Source: Planctomycetaceae bacterium (GTDB lineage: Bacteria > Planctomycetota > Planctomycetia > Planctomycetales > Planctomycetaceae). Taken from it: DNA of 64,000 nucleotides. Each line of letters begins with the position of its first letter. The stretch's first letter is position 1. The stretch spans positions 1 through 64,000 of the forward strand of contig JABURQ010000174.1 of NCBI GenBank assembly GCA_014762625.1, written 5' to 3'. Made by a program: the position numbers and the translations under genes. A model generated the notes under the pieces. It had not been told where the DNA came from and did not search any database. It worked only from the letters and a program-made list of their open reading frames with translations. Of this stretch, positions 1-9,717 are shown piece by piece.

Positions 1-2
1 TT

Positions 3-1970
3 CCCTTAACGAATGCGGTCGCTTCCGATGTGGCCGATGTTTTGAACGCTGCGTTCCAGGCGCTGCAGCTTCCGCAAGGACAGACTAATCAACTGGGAGG
101 AGCCGGAGCCTTCAATGTGGGAGGAACGGGTGAAAGCAGTACGCAATTGCGGGAAATCAAATCGCTGGCGGTGGAGTTCCTTTCCACCGACGGACAATCG
201 GAAGAACTGATCCGCTCGGGGATTCTCGCCGACATTCGCGTGACAGCCGATCCACGCATCAACAGTCTGGTAGTGACGGCCCCCTCACGCAGCATGAAAT
301 TGATGGAAGCGTTGATTGCCCGTCTGGATCAGATTCCCTCCAGTGTTGCGGAAATCAAAGTCTTTACGCTCAGAAACAGCGACGCGACACAGGCGGTCGA
401 TCTGCTCACGTCACTCTTTGCTCAGACAGCGACTGGCGGAGGGGGAGGATTTAATAATACGAGTCAACAATCCGCTCAGGGTTTGCAGATTGCCGGAGCA
501 ACCGATGTCAGCAACACGCTCGTTTCGCTGCGATTCTCGGCAGACGTCAGAACCAACAGCGTCGTAGCGGTGGGAGGGGCTGACTCTCTGAATGTGGTCG
601 AAGCGATTCTGCTGCGACTGGATGAAGATGGTCTCAGGCAACGTCAAACAACCGTCATTAAATTGAAAAACAGCCCTGCGGCGGATGTTGCGGAAGCCGT
701 GAATCAGTTTCTTGATTCGCAGCGAGCTCTCGCCGAAGCCCAACCCGATCTGATCAGTAACGTCGAATTGTTGGAGCAGGAAATTGTGGTCGTTCCGGAA
801 GCGGTAACCAACAGTCTGCTTGTCAGTGCGACTCCTCGATACTTCAACATCATTCAGAATATGGTGGCTCGACTCGATGAGGCTCCACCGCAGGTGATCA
901 TTCAAGCGCTTCTGGTGGAAGTTACCCTCGATAACACCGACGAATTCGGCGTTGAACTCGGTCTGCAGGACTCCATTCTGTTTAACGTCGATATCGGTAA
1001 CAATCTCTTTAATAATCTGGACACGCTCGGCGGCCAGGGGCTCAGTAACTTCGGCGTCGGTCGGTCGAATAGCGATCTTGGATTTGGAGGGCTGGTTCTT
1101 TCGGCAAGTTCCGAAAATATCAGTTTGCTGATTCGAGCCCTGGCGGCACGCCGTAACGTCCAAATTCTCAGTCGTCCTCAAATCCGGACGCTCGACAATC
1201 AACAAGCTCAAATTCAGGTCGGTCAGCAGGTTCCAATTGTGAATGGCGCTAATCCTTCACAGTTCGGTGGAGCGGCCAGTCCGACCGTTATTCAAGAAGA
1301 AGTGGGTATTATTCTGTCCGTTCGGCCGCGAATCAATCCCGATGGAACCATCGTCATGGAGACGGCGGCGACGAAAAGTGCGCTCAACGGAATGGGAGTT
1401 CCCATCTATGTCAATCCAGATGGAAGCACGATTGAGTCCCCGATTATCGACATCACGACCGCCCAGGCGACCGTTTCCGTTCCCAACGGACATACGATTG
1501 TTCTGGGGGGAATGATTACTGAGTCTGACGAAACGATCGAACGGAAAGTTCCCTGGCTCGGCGATGTGCCGGTCGTCGGACGTGCATTCCGTTTCGACGC
1601 CACAAACACCAGCCGCAGCGAACTTCTGATCTTTCTGACTCCGCGTGTCATCCTGAACGATGCTGATTCGGAATTTATTAAACAGGTCGAAACGGAACGC
1701 ACGCATGTGATCGAAGAGCAGGCGGAGGAAATTCATGGGCCACTGTTCGGTGTGCCTCCCACGATGGAGGGGATGGTTCCCATGAATGGACCGGTTCCGC
1801 TTCCAGACGGCACCTTCCTTGATCCCTCGAATCCACAACCAGAGGGGACCGACCAACAACAGTCCTCCTCTGAAAAGAGCTACAGACAATCCTCGCAAAT
1901 CCAACAGGTGAGTGCGGAAGAGGTACAGGGCAAATCATCTCGCAAACGTCGTGTCTGGCCTTTCCGCTGA
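3..1970 (+). CDS. Type II secretion-type secretin (GspD family), 5' end outside the window
   Basis: This is an outer-membrane secretin, the multimeric gate through which type II secretion or type IV pilus-like machines export proteins. The reading frame is open to the left edge, so the true start lies upstream; the internal GTG at 30 is not a credible start. The visible part begins in the periplasmic N-domain repeats: NSLVVTA, NSVVAVGG and NSLLVSA are the recurring strands of NolW-type rings, with a Gly/Asn-rich insert between them. The C-terminal beta-barrel domain follows, with QILSRPQIRTLDNQQAQIQVG, then VPNGHTIVLGGM and the classic ending VPWLGDVPVVGRAF and SELLIFLTPRVI. The last ~100 residues are Pro/Gln/Ser-rich and not conserved. 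A lipoprotein and a BON-domain secreted protein follow on the same strand and may belong to the same envelope machine. The family is clear; which machine it serves is not. Confidence 0.93.
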   Translation, partial: PLTNAVASDVADVLNAAFQALQLPQGQTNQLGGAGAFNVGGTGESSTQLREIKSLAVEFLSTDGQSEELIRSGILADIRVTADPRINSLVVTAPSRSMKLMEALIARLDQIPSSVAEIKVFTLRNSDATQAVDLLTSLFAQTATGGGGGFNNTSQQSAQGLQIAGATDVSNTLVSLRFSADVRTNSVVAVGGADSLNVVEAILLRLDEDGLRQRQTTVIKLKNSPAADVAEAVNQFLDSQRALAEAQPDLISNVELLEQEIVVVPEAVTNSLLVSATPRYFNIIQNMVARLDEAPPQVIIQALLVEVTLDNTDEFGVELGLQDSILFNVDIGNNLFNNLDTLGGQGLSNFGVGRSNSDLGFGGLVLSASSENISLLIRALAARRNVQILSRPQIRTLDNQQAQIQVGQQVPIVNGANPSQFGGAASPTVIQEEVGIILSVRPRINPDGTIVMETAATKSALNGMGVPIYVNPDGSTIESPIIDITTAQATVSVPNGHTIVLGGMITESDETIERKVPWLGDVPVVGRAFRFDATNTSRSELLIFLTPRVILNDADSEFIKQVETERTHVIEEQAEEIHGPLFGVPPTMEGMVPMNGPVPLPDGTFLDPSNPQPEGTDQQQSSSEKSYRQSSQIQQVSAEEVQGKSSRKRRVWPFR

Positions 1971-2030
1971 TTGATTGTCGATATCGGCTGTTTCCGAATC
2001 CCTGTCACTCTTACCGAATTTGAAATCATC

Positions 2031-2891
2031 ATGGTGAAGTCGTTCCAAAATATCTTTGCTCTGGTCTTTCTGCTGACGGTGATGTCGGGGTGTGCCTCCT
2101 TGTCCAACATCGTCGGGGAACAAGTCAAATTTGCCAATCCGAAAAAACCGGCGGTCGAAGTGATCTGCCTGTGGGAGCCGAGTGAAGGGAAGACCCCCGA
2201 CGGAAAGCCTGCTCGCGGGTTTGAGGGGACATTGTTATTCTTCGATGCGGATCGAACCAGCCCGGTTGGCGTTCATGGGGAAGTTACCGTTTCCGTCTTC
2301 GACGATTACGGCCCTCGTGACTCCTGGAACCGGCCGATTTCAGAATTTAGGTTTACGCCGGAAGAGTGGAATCATTTCATCAGCCGCGGCACCTTCGGAA
2401 CGTCCTATCGAATCTTCATTCCGTATGAACGCAAACATCCCTATCAGGTGAAGACGTCTCTGTCGGTCAAATTCGTTCCCGCTTCGGGGGGAGCCGAGTT
2501 TCAATCCCGTATGTCGCATGTTGTGTTGCCGGGGCCATTGCGGGAAGGAATCAATACGACTTTGACGACCAATGCCGAGCTTCGCGATCGCTCGCCTGAG
2601 AACCTGCAAAAGTACGTGAGTGCGACACTCACGCCTCCAACACGGAAACCTCGTATTGATACCATTCACACCTGGAACCCGGCTCAGTCTTCGTCCGGAG
2701 ACATTCAACTCACTCGCTATCAAACCACTCACGGAACTTCGACGGGGGCTATCTCGCGGCTTTCCGAGAGTGTTTCGGGGGCCGACGCGGAGTCTTGGGG
2801 GAGTACTCCGCCGGCCCTTTCTTTTCAACCAGAAACTGACGGAACCGAACCGGTAGAACGAGTTCGGCGTCGGTTCAAACTGACACCTTGA
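2031..2891 (+). CDS. Predicted lipoprotein, function unknown
   Basis: A 286-residue protein with a lipoprotein signal peptide: hydrophobic core FALVFLLTVMSG followed by Cys21. I chose the ATG at 2031 because it places the signal peptide at the N-terminus; an upstream in-frame start at 1971 would add 20 residues that look non-coding. The body contains LFFDADRTSPVGVHGEVTVSVFDDYG, which reads like an immunoglobulin-like beta-sandwich stretch, followed by a basic, Pro-rich C-terminus. I recognise no enzyme motif. It lies 60 bp downstream of the secretin, so a role as an accessory or pilotin-like lipoprotein of that system is possible, but this is only inferred from position. Confidence 0.75.
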   Translation: MVKSFQNIFALVFLLTVMSGCASLSNIVGEQVKFANPKKPAVEVICLWEPSEGKTPDGKPARGFEGTLLFFDADRTSPVGVHGEVTVSVFDDYGPRDSWNRPISEFRFTPEEWNHFISRGTFGTSYRIFIPYERKHPYQVKTSLSVKFVPASGGAEFQSRMSHVVLPGPLREGINTTLTTNAELRDRSPENLQKYVSATLTPPTRKPRIDTIHTWNPAQSSSGDIQLTRYQTTHGTSTGAISRLSESVSGADAESWGSTPPALSFQPETDGTEPVERVRRRFKLTP

Positions 2892-3025
2892 GCTCCAAAC
2901 GGGGTGAAATCGCTACAGACCGTATAGTTTTTCACACGAATTCGCGAAAGCGGAAAAACATCTGGTCGAGGACCATCAATTGCGGGTAAACTATCAGAAA
3001 GCCCTTTGTTTTCTGGAAGTATGCC

Positions 3026-3724
3026 ATGTTGACTCGTCGCACCCAAGCTGCCTTTCGGTTATTGATCTGCCTGAACCTGCTGGCGTGTTTGCCGGGAATC
3101 GTCTGCGCTCAACAGACCGGAAGCGGAGGGGCCAGTCAAGGAGGCGGGAGTACTCAAAGTGGCGGAGGGGGGACTGACTCCGGAATTAGTCTCGACCGTC
3201 CGCAATTAACGACCGACATTACTCAGATTAGCGAACAACAGCAGACTGGTTTCGTGGGTACCACGGAACAGGACGATCTCTTTTTTGGCGCCGCGCAGGC
3301 AGGCCAGAACGCCAACAATCAAAGCAACCGAAACTTTAATACCCGCACGGCAAACCGCAACGTGAATCAGAGGCAGGTTCAGCCGATGTATCGGACGTTC
3401 GGCACAAACAACGTCCCTTATCGTTCACCTCATAAAATTGCGTTCGAGGTCCCCGAGGCCAATGGTCGCGTCGTCGATATTCGACTCTCTCAGCACGTTC
3501 GAAAACTGGCTACTCGGTTGCCGAAATTTGGCGATGTCGTCTACGAGATGACGGAACCGCGGACCGTCGTGCTGAAAGGGTTTGTTCCCACCGAACGGGA
3601 CAAGAAACTCGCGATGGTCTACGTGAAAATGGAGCCGGGCGTCGATCAGGTGATCAATCAGTTGCAGGTGGGGCAGCCGACTCCGACTCCCCCCGCTCCT
3701 CAACTGCCGAATGCGAATCGGTAG
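3026..3724 (+). CDS. Secreted BON-domain protein
   Basis: A 232-residue exported protein. It starts with a Sec signal peptide (basic MLTRR, hydrophobic core, likely cleavage after VCA before QQ). A Gly/Ser-rich linker (about residues 30-55) and an Asn/Gln-rich segment (about 90-120) follow. The C-terminal domain (about residues 140-220) has the BON pattern: VVDIRLSQHVRK, then VVYEMTEPRTVVLKGFVP and a final strand VDQVINQLQV. BON domains bind membranes or envelope polymers. The protein ends in a Pro-rich tail. Its 3' end overlaps the convergent MutS-like gene by 71 bases. It is the third gene of the secretin-lipoprotein-BON series, which suggests an envelope function. Confidence 0.8.
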   Translation: MLTRRTQAAFRLLICLNLLACLPGIVCAQQTGSGGASQGGGSTQSGGGGTDSGISLDRPQLTTDITQISEQQQTGFVGTTEQDDLFFGAAQAGQNANNQSNRNFNTRTANRNVNQRQVQPMYRTFGTNNVPYRSPHKIAFEVPEANGRVVDIRLSQHVRKLATRLPKFGDVVYEMTEPRTVVLKGFVPTERDKKLAMVYVKMEPGVDQVINQLQVGQPTPTPPAPQLPNANR

Positions 3725-5534
3725 ATATTGTTGCTTCCGAGACGACATCGAGACCGATCATCTTCATCAGTTCCAGGGCGTTGCTCTTCTTTACAACTCC
3801 CGGTCTGAGCTGGTAGTCGAACGACATTTTCCCGTCTTCGAGATGATCCTCGAAGTGGACATTGGTGGCCTGGTTGTCGAGTGACTCGACGATCCGCGTG
3901 AGGGCCAGATCGTGCGTGGTGACCAAACCGAGAGTATTTCTCGAAACCAGAGATCGCAACACCCCTTCCGCTCCCAACCGTCGATCGTGGGAGTTCGTTC
4001 CGGGAAGGATTTCGTCGATCAGATAAAATAATTCCCGCGAACCACTCGTCAGATCGACAATCTGCTTCAAACGTGTCACCACAGCGTAGAAGAGTGATTT
4101 GCCCTCTCGTAACGAATCGGAAACGCGCATCGCGGCTCCCAACTGCATCACCGAAAGTCTGAGGGATTCCGCATGCACGGAACTCCCCGCATAGGCGAGA
4201 ACGAGATTGGTGCCGACGGTTCGCAGCAACGTACTTTTCCCCGACATATTGGAACCGCTGACGAGGAGCAGTTTCTGTTGCTGGTCGAGAGAGACCGAAT
4301 TCGCGACGCAGTCCTCGCGTTCGAGAAGCGGATGGCGTAAATGTTCTCCAGAGAAGATCGGCCCTTCGGCTTCTATCTTCGGAAACACATTGTTGGGGAA
4401 TTCAAAGCGATGCCCGGCGAGCGAGAGTAACGATTCCCATTCTCCGATGGACTGCAACCAGTCATCGATGTGAGGACCGAATCGATGTTTCCAGCGAATG
4501 ATCCGGTAGGTGATGTGGAAGTGAAGTCCGAACAGGATGGCCAGCGGAATCATGAATTGATTGCGGGTGCAATTGCTGAGTAGATTCACCTGTTTGAGGA
4601 GTTGGTTTAAGCGTTGGGAGGGAGGTTTTTGTTCCACATTGAGACGTTCCTGAATCACCTGCAGGGCGCGGGACTCGTGAGGTTGCGACTCGATCAACTT
4701 CAGTACGGATACCGCAACCGGCAAGCCGTCCCGCATGTGTTCGGCGGCCATGAACTCAGCATGCAGGCTGGGGCGATAAATCAAAAGCACCAATACCTGC
4801 GTCGTTAGACTGGCGATGAAAAACGAGATCGGAACGAATCCCGAATAGGCCCCCCAGAGAAAGCTGATCGAAGCCAACGACAACACCGACACCAGCACCA
4901 TCAACCACAACGGTTTTTGATCGCTATGCTGATCCCCCCAGGTTTTCAGGCGATTTTGATCGGCTGTCTGTTTGAGTGGTGGGTGTAACACTTCCAGTTC
5001 TTCGCGAAGCATTACGCGGTCGGTTAATTCCTGAACGGCGAGTTGACGCTCGCCAATGGTCTCGCGGTCCGCGGGTTGGAGAAACCATTCGGCGAGACGA
5101 TCTTCTCCGAGTCGGGTTTGGCAGCGGGTGATCAATTCGAAGACCGAACCGGGACCGAACAAATCGAGATCGTTGGCGTACGGGTGGTCGGGATCGCGAT
5201 AACGTTCGCCGTCGTAACCGATTCCCTGCCAGCGACCCTTCAGTCGGTCGAGGGCGTGTTGATAATGAATGACGGCCCGTTTCACCAGTGCGATCCGGTC
5301 GCGAAGCTGTACGTGACCGATCACCAGCATCACAAAGATCGCCAGCGGCAGCAGAAAGACCGACTCCGGAATACCGTCGCCGACGTAAAACTGCCACAAC
5401 AGAATCAGCGATCCGAAAAAGGTGATGCCGCGAAACGTCGCGAAACGCTGATCCCAGCGTTCGAGTTTTTGGAGTCGCTGCTGTCGCTTTCGCAACTGTT
5501 CGCGGTAGATATCAGCGGGCTTCGATGCGTCCAT
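3654..5534 (-). CDS. Membrane-anchored MutS-family ATPase
   Basis: A 626-residue protein whose last third is the MutS ATPase domain: Walker A in SGSNMSGKSTLLRTVG, Walker B in LFYLIDEILPGTNSHDR, and the switch LGLVTTHDLALT. The N-terminal DNA mismatch-binding and connector domains of MutS are missing. Instead there are hydrophobic segments near residues 35-80 (FFGSLILLWQFY, FLLPLAIFVMLVIGHV) and 205-255 (PLWLMVLVSVLSLASISFLWG, FFIASLTTQVLVLLIY), flanking a helical clamp-like region. This matches the membrane-associated MutS-related proteins known from Bacteroidetes and Planctomycetes, whose role is not established; classical mismatch repair is unlikely without the recognition domain. It is divergent from moxR and converges with, and overlaps, the BON gene. 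Confidence 0.88.
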   Translation of the reverse strand: MDASKPADIYREQLRKRQQRLQKLERWDQRFATFRGITFFGSLILLWQFYVGDGIPESVFLLPLAIFVMLVIGHVQLRDRIALVKRAVIHYQHALDRLKGRWQGIGYDGERYRDPDHPYANDLDLFGPGSVFELITRCQTRLGEDRLAEWFLQPADRETIGERQLAVQELTDRVMLREELEVLHPPLKQTADQNRLKTWGDQHSDQKPLWLMVLVSVLSLASISFLWGAYSGFVPISFFIASLTTQVLVLLIYRPSLHAEFMAAEHMRDGLPVAVSVLKLIESQPHESRALQVIQERLNVEQKPPSQRLNQLLKQVNLLSNCTRNQFMIPLAILFGLHFHITYRIIRWKHRFGPHIDDWLQSIGEWESLLSLAGHRFEFPNNVFPKIEAEGPIFSGEHLRHPLLEREDCVANSVSLDQQQKLLLVSGSNMSGKSTLLRTVGTNLVLAYAGSSVHAESLRLSVMQLGAAMRVSDSLREGKSLFYAVVTRLKQIVDLTSGSRELFYLIDEILPGTNSHDRRLGAEGVLRSLVSRNTLGLVTTHDLALTRIVESLDNQATNVHFEDHLEDGKMSFDYQLRPGVVKKSNALELMKMIGLDVVSEATISTDSHSAVEERGESESAAPPATD

Positions 5535-5674
5535 GAAGGTCGTTCAAATTTCTTAAGTCAGGGATACCCAGTCTGGCAGCGGTGCAGCCACCATTCAAGG
5601 AAAGAGGGGCTCGAAAATGGGTATCCGGACTGATACGTTATTGAGACACCCTTCTTTCCGAAAGTTGCCCCATC

Positions 5675-6634
5675 ATGACTCCCGTCAACGAAGTCGCCAA
5701 ACGGATTATTTCCAATATCGAACAGGTGATTCTCGGGAAACGCCAGGAATTGATTCAAGTGCTGGTCGCGTGGTTCTCCGAGGGGCATATTCTTCTGGAG
5801 GATGTTCCCGGAGTCGCCAAAACGATGCTCGCCCGCTCGCTTGCCCAAAGTCTCGGCGGCGACTTCAAACGGGTTCAATGTACCCCCGATCTGCTCCCCG
5901 GCGACATTACCGGGTCGTCGATCTTTAACCCCAAAGACGCGGAATTCGAATTTCGACCGGGCCCGATTTTTACGCAGATTCTGCTGGCGGATGAAATTAA
6001 CCGCACCACGCCGAGAACTCAAGCCGCGCTTCTGGAGGCGATGGCCGAACGCCGCGTGAGCGTCGATGGAGTGACTTACCAGTTGGAAGCCCCGTTTCTG
6101 GTGATTGCGACGCAAAATCCGGTCGATCACGAAGGAACCTTTCCTCTTCCCGAAGCGCAACTCGACCGCTTTCTCGTGCGACTGAGTCTCGGCTACCCCG
6201 GCAAGGATGAAGAAATTCGGATGCTGGAATTGCTCCGGGAGTCGCACCCCATCGACGACCTCAAACCGGTCGTCTCACTCGAAGACGTACTCAATTGCCA
6301 GAAGCAGGTTCGTGCCGTTCACGTCGATCCGAAAGTCGCGGATTATATTGTGAACATCATTCGCGAATCCCGCGACCACGACGACGTTGCTCTGGGAGGA
6401 TCGCCCCGCGCGTCGATTGCGCTCTATCGAACGGGGCAGGCACTGGCTGCCATTCGAGGCCGCGATTTTGTGACTCCTGATGATATTAAACGCGTGGCTC
6501 CATCTGCCCTCGAACATCGGATGATCGTCAAACCGGAAAGTCGCTTGCGGAAAATTACCAGTCAACTGATTGTCCAGGAATTGCTGGAAGAAGTCTCCGT
6601 TCCCGCGATGCGACCTAGGCCTGATAATGCGTAA
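5675..6634 (+). CDS. MoxR-family AAA+ ATPase
   Basis: A 319-residue MoxR ATPase, a chaperone-like AAA+ protein that activates or inserts metal-dependent or von Willebrand domain partners. The variant Walker A is DVPGVAKT (residues 43-50), Walker B is ILLADEINR (102-110), and sensor 1 lies in VIATQNPVDHEGTFPLPEAQLDRF, which is diagnostic of the family. The C-terminal helical lid includes GGSPRASIALYRTGQALA. The start at 5675 gives the usual length. The DUF58 gene starts inside its last codons (8-base overlap), the common moxR-DUF58 operon arrangement, which implies that the two proteins act together. Confidence 0.95.
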   Translation: MTPVNEVAKRIISNIEQVILGKRQELIQVLVAWFSEGHILLEDVPGVAKTMLARSLAQSLGGDFKRVQCTPDLLPGDITGSSIFNPKDAEFEFRPGPIFTQILLADEINRTTPRTQAALLEAMAERRVSVDGVTYQLEAPFLVIATQNPVDHEGTFPLPEAQLDRFLVRLSLGYPGKDEEIRMLELLRESHPIDDLKPVVSLEDVLNCQKQVRAVHVDPKVADYIVNIIRESRDHDDVALGGSPRASIALYRTGQALAAIRGRDFVTPDDIKRVAPSALEHRMIVKPESRLRKITSQLIVQELLEEVSVPAMRPRPDNA

Positions 6635-7937
6635 ATGGTTTTTTGGATCACTTTTGCTGCTGATTGTCGGGATCGTGTTCCAATTGGGACTGCTGATGTA
6701 CGCCATGTACGTCTTCCTGGGGATTCTGCTCATCAGTCGTTATCTGGCGCGACAATGGACCGACAATCTGGTCGTCAACAGAGAATCGAGCACCAGCACC
6801 GCCGAGATCGGCGATAAAGTCGCGGTGGTCGTCACTCTCGAAAACAAAGGAAACTCGCGCATTACGTGGGTGCTGGTCGAGGATTCAGTCCCCCGCTTCG
6901 CCCTGATTTCGAAACCTCCTCGCATCAAATTACACGGCAAGCGAACACAGCTTCTCTCGATCAAAGGGCACGGACGGGAGAGCCTGTTGTATCAGCTTAC
7001 CTTTCACACGCACGGGTACTATCAGATCGGCCCCACGTTGGTGGAATCGGGAGATCTGTTCGGCTTACATCGCCACTACCGCATCGCCACCGAACCGATC
7101 TATATCCTGGTGTACCCGAAAGTGATCCCCGTCGCGGGATATGATGTGTCGTCCCGGCGACCGGTGGGAGAAATCAAACTGCAACACCGCCTGTTTGAAG
7201 ATCCGACCCGCATTTCCGGAGTGCGGGAATATCAGGCGGGAGACCCGATGAACCGCGTGCATTGGAAAGCGACTGCGCGCACGGGCGAGCTTCATTCGCG
7301 CATCTACGAATCGTCGTCTCTCGCGGGAGCCACGATCCTGCTCGATTATCACGAGCAAAGCTATCCCGCTCGGGGAGAACCGGATCGCTCCGAGCTCGCC
7401 GTCACGCTGGCGGTTTCCCTGACGAATGCGATTTGCCTCCTCGGACAGCAGGTCGGCTTGATCTCGAACGCACGAGACGCCGCCGATCGAATTCGGGAAG
7501 AGGGTTACAAACTCGAGTTTCGGACGCGAGAAGATGCCCGGAAAGATTTCGGGATGCTTCCTGAGAACACGCGCTTGCATCCGGTGAGGATCGAAACGGC
7601 CCGTGGACCGGAGCAGTTCTCACGGATTCTTGAAACCTCCGCCCGACTCGAACTTTCCGACGGCCTGACCTTTCCGCAGCTCGTGGCCGAATCACTGACT
7701 CGTTTGCCGAGAGATGCTTCGGTCGTGGCGATTCTGGGGGATGTGGATGAGGAGACGGCCATTGCGTTGGGGAATCTTCGTCGCAGCGGTTACGCGGTTT
7801 CCGCGGTGCTGATTCTGCAGGACGAACTCGATTACTCACAAAACGCGGGGTTGCTGATGGCTCAGCATATCGATGTGCGTCATGTGGAGGACGAAGCGGC
7901 TGTCGCTGATTTCTGCGCCACCCGCGTCCTCGTTTGA
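6627..7937 (+). CDS. DUF58 domain membrane protein, MoxR partner
   Basis: A 436-residue protein. The ATG at 6627 overlaps the end of moxR by 8 bases and places two close hydrophobic segments at the N-terminus (FFGSLLLLIVGIVFQLGLLM and VFLGILLIS), as expected for the family. The earlier ATG at 6570 is inside moxR. A beta-rich domain follows (ENKGNSRITWVLVEDSVP), then the DUF58 signature RISGVREYQAGDPMNRVHWKATAR (about residues 215-238) with SRIYESS after it. The remaining part has a von Willebrand A-like fold. Such proteins are cytoplasmic with a membrane anchor and cooperate with MoxR in assembling membrane or extracytoplasmic complexes. Translation is probably coupled to moxR. Confidence 0.92.
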   Translation: MRKWFFGSLLLLIVGIVFQLGLLMYAMYVFLGILLISRYLARQWTDNLVVNRESSTSTAEIGDKVAVVVTLENKGNSRITWVLVEDSVPRFALISKPPRIKLHGKRTQLLSIKGHGRESLLYQLTFHTHGYYQIGPTLVESGDLFGLHRHYRIATEPIYILVYPKVIPVAGYDVSSRRPVGEIKLQHRLFEDPTRISGVREYQAGDPMNRVHWKATARTGELHSRIYESSSLAGATILLDYHEQSYPARGEPDRSELAVTLAVSLTNAICLLGQQVGLISNARDAADRIREEGYKLEFRTREDARKDFGMLPENTRLHPVRIETARGPEQFSRILETSARLELSDGLTFPQLVAESLTRLPRDASVVAILGDVDEETAIALGNLRRSGYAVSAVLILQDELDYSQNAGLLMAQHIDVRHVEDEAAVADFCATRVLV

Positions 7938-7948
7938 TTTCCTGGGGA

Positions 7949-9667
7949 TCAACCGTTCTTCTTGGGGGAATTGTCTTTCTTTGTAGAAGTGGTCGGTTTG
8001 GGTTTCGGTTCCGAGGACGCCGGTTTCGAGACAGCGACCGCTTCTTTCTCCGTCGACGTGGGCGCTGTTTCTTCTTTCGCAGTCGGTTGTCCATTCGAGG
8101 AGGGAACGTCTTCTCCCGCCATACGAATAAAGGTTTCGGGGAGTTCGACCCCTCCGATATCCTTCATGACCTGCAGCATTGGGGGTAACGTTCGCGACAT
8201 CCCTTGCAGGAAGTTGGAAACGTTCGTCTGCTCGCCGTTTCCTCCTCCCCCTTCCCAGACGACCACTTTGTCGAATTTGATGTTGGAGATCGCTTCGGCG
8301 GACGCTTCGGCCAGGTTGTCGAGATGTTCGAGCAGCAGCATCTGGAAGGCTTCTTTCGAGCCACCGCAGGCGCTGATGATTTCCCGGAGGCCTTCCCCTT
8401 TCTTCGCGAGGATTTCATAGTTACCGCGGGCTTCCGCTTCGAGCTTGGCGTAAATCGCAGCGGCTTCCGCTTCAGCGTCCAGTTTCTTCTTGGCGGCGGC
8501 CGCTTCCGCATTCACAATCGTGCGAGCTTTCTCGGCTTTCGCGGGAGCTTCCAGTTGAGCGCGTTGTTCGGCTTCGACTTTTTCCGCTTCCGCGAGTGCC
8601 GCCTTGGCCATGGCCCGGTTCTGAGCTTCGAGCACCGAGGCTTCGGCTTCCTTTTCGCGAGTTTTGGCTCGTTCGTACGCTTCGGCTTTCTTCACCTGCA
8701 AGGTGGCTTGCGCTTCGGCGACCTCGGCATCGGCTTCCGCTTCTCCTTTGTACGCGTCGGCATTCGCATTCGAGACCGAAATTCGTTTTTCCTTATTTGC
8801 TTCAGCGACGAGCGTATCCTGTTCGAACAAGGCTTTCTGTTTTCCGTACTCTTCTTCTTTCGACAGTTCGGCCACCCGCACGGTTTTCTCTCGTTCCGCG
8901 GATCGAATACCGATCTCCTGTTCGCGCTGCGCGTTGGCGACTTCGATCATCTTATCGCGTTCGGCTGCCACCACGCGGATTTCCCCGAGTTTTTCCTGCT
9001 CAGCGACGTCGCCGCGTGCTTTCTGGACGGCTTCCGAAGCTGCTTTTTGACCGATCGCTTCGATGTATCCCGATTCATCGGTGATGTCGGTGATGTTCAC
9101 GTTGATCAGAACGAGACCGATTTTTCGCAGTTCCGGTTCGAGTGAGTTCTGAATGTTGCTCAAAAACTGTTCGCGGTCTCGGTTGATGTCTTCGATCAGC
9201 ATCGAGGCAATCACTTGCCGCAACTGACCGAAAATAATGTCTTCCGCCTGTTTCTTGACGTGCGCGTTATCGAGCCCCAACAAACGAATCGCCGCATTTT
9301 GCATCAATTCCGGTTCGGTACCGATCGCGACCGTGAAGACGGACGGCACGTTGACGCGAATGTTCTCGCTGGAAAGAGCGTCTTTCAGAGGAACTTCAAT
9401 CTGAATCGGCTCCAGAGGCAGATAGGCGTAATCCTGAATGATCGGGAGGACGAGTTTACCGCCCCCGTGAACCGTCGTGGCGGAGCGTCCCGATCCGACC
9501 TTACCGTAGATCACCAGAATTTTATTACTCGGACAACGTTTGTAACGGCTGGCGAGAAACATTCCCAAGCTGAGCAATGCGGCGCCCACCATCACGGCAA
9601 CCATGACATAGCCACCGAGCAGATCTCCCAGTCCAACCGCCAGGATGCTGACACAATTGAAATTCAT
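7949..9667 (-). CDS. Flotillin-like SPFH/band 7 protein
   Basis: A 572-residue flotillin (YuaG/FloT type), a scaffold of membrane microdomains. A hydrophobic N-terminal segment (GGYVMVAVMVGAALLSLGMF) is followed by the SPFH domain (NKILVIYGKVG through DITDESGYIEAIG, about residues 40-210) and a long Ala/Glu-rich coiled coil (about 210-430) full of EAEA-type repeats. The C-terminus is a Ser/Thr/Lys/Pro-rich tail of about 60 residues ending in PKKNG. I chose the ATG at 9667 because GAGGTGGG sits just upstream; the ATG at 9679 would add four residues and has no such site. It lies 50 bp downstream of an NfeD-like gene, the usual bacterial flotillin pairing. Confidence 0.93.
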   Translation of the reverse strand: MNFNCVSILAVGLGDLLGGYVMVAVMVGAALLSLGMFLASRYKRCPSNKILVIYGKVGSGRSATTVHGGGKLVLPIIQDYAYLPLEPIQIEVPLKDALSSENIRVNVPSVFTVAIGTEPELMQNAAIRLLGLDNAHVKKQAEDIIFGQLRQVIASMLIEDINRDREQFLSNIQNSLEPELRKIGLVLINVNITDITDESGYIEAIGQKAASEAVQKARGDVAEQEKLGEIRVVAAERDKMIEVANAQREQEIGIRSAEREKTVRVAELSKEEEYGKQKALFEQDTLVAEANKEKRISVSNANADAYKGEAEADAEVAEAQATLQVKKAEAYERAKTREKEAEASVLEAQNRAMAKAALAEAEKVEAEQRAQLEAPAKAEKARTIVNAEAAAAKKKLDAEAEAAAIYAKLEAEARGNYEILAKKGEGLREIISACGGSKEAFQMLLLEHLDNLAEASAEAISNIKFDKVVVWEGGGGNGEQTNVSNFLQGMSRTLPPMLQVMKDIGGVELPETFIRMAGEDVPSSNGQPTAKEETAPTSTEKEAVAVSKPASSEPKPKPTTSTKKDNSPKKNG

Positions 9668-9717
9668 CGCCCACCTCATTTTCGGTAAGGAATTGTTGGC
9701 TGAAACCGACTTGTGAA

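Noticed and set aside
411-1211. 266-codon minus-strand frame inside the secretin gene
   Set aside because: The plus-strand frame has clear secretin motifs; the other is a codon-bias shadow.
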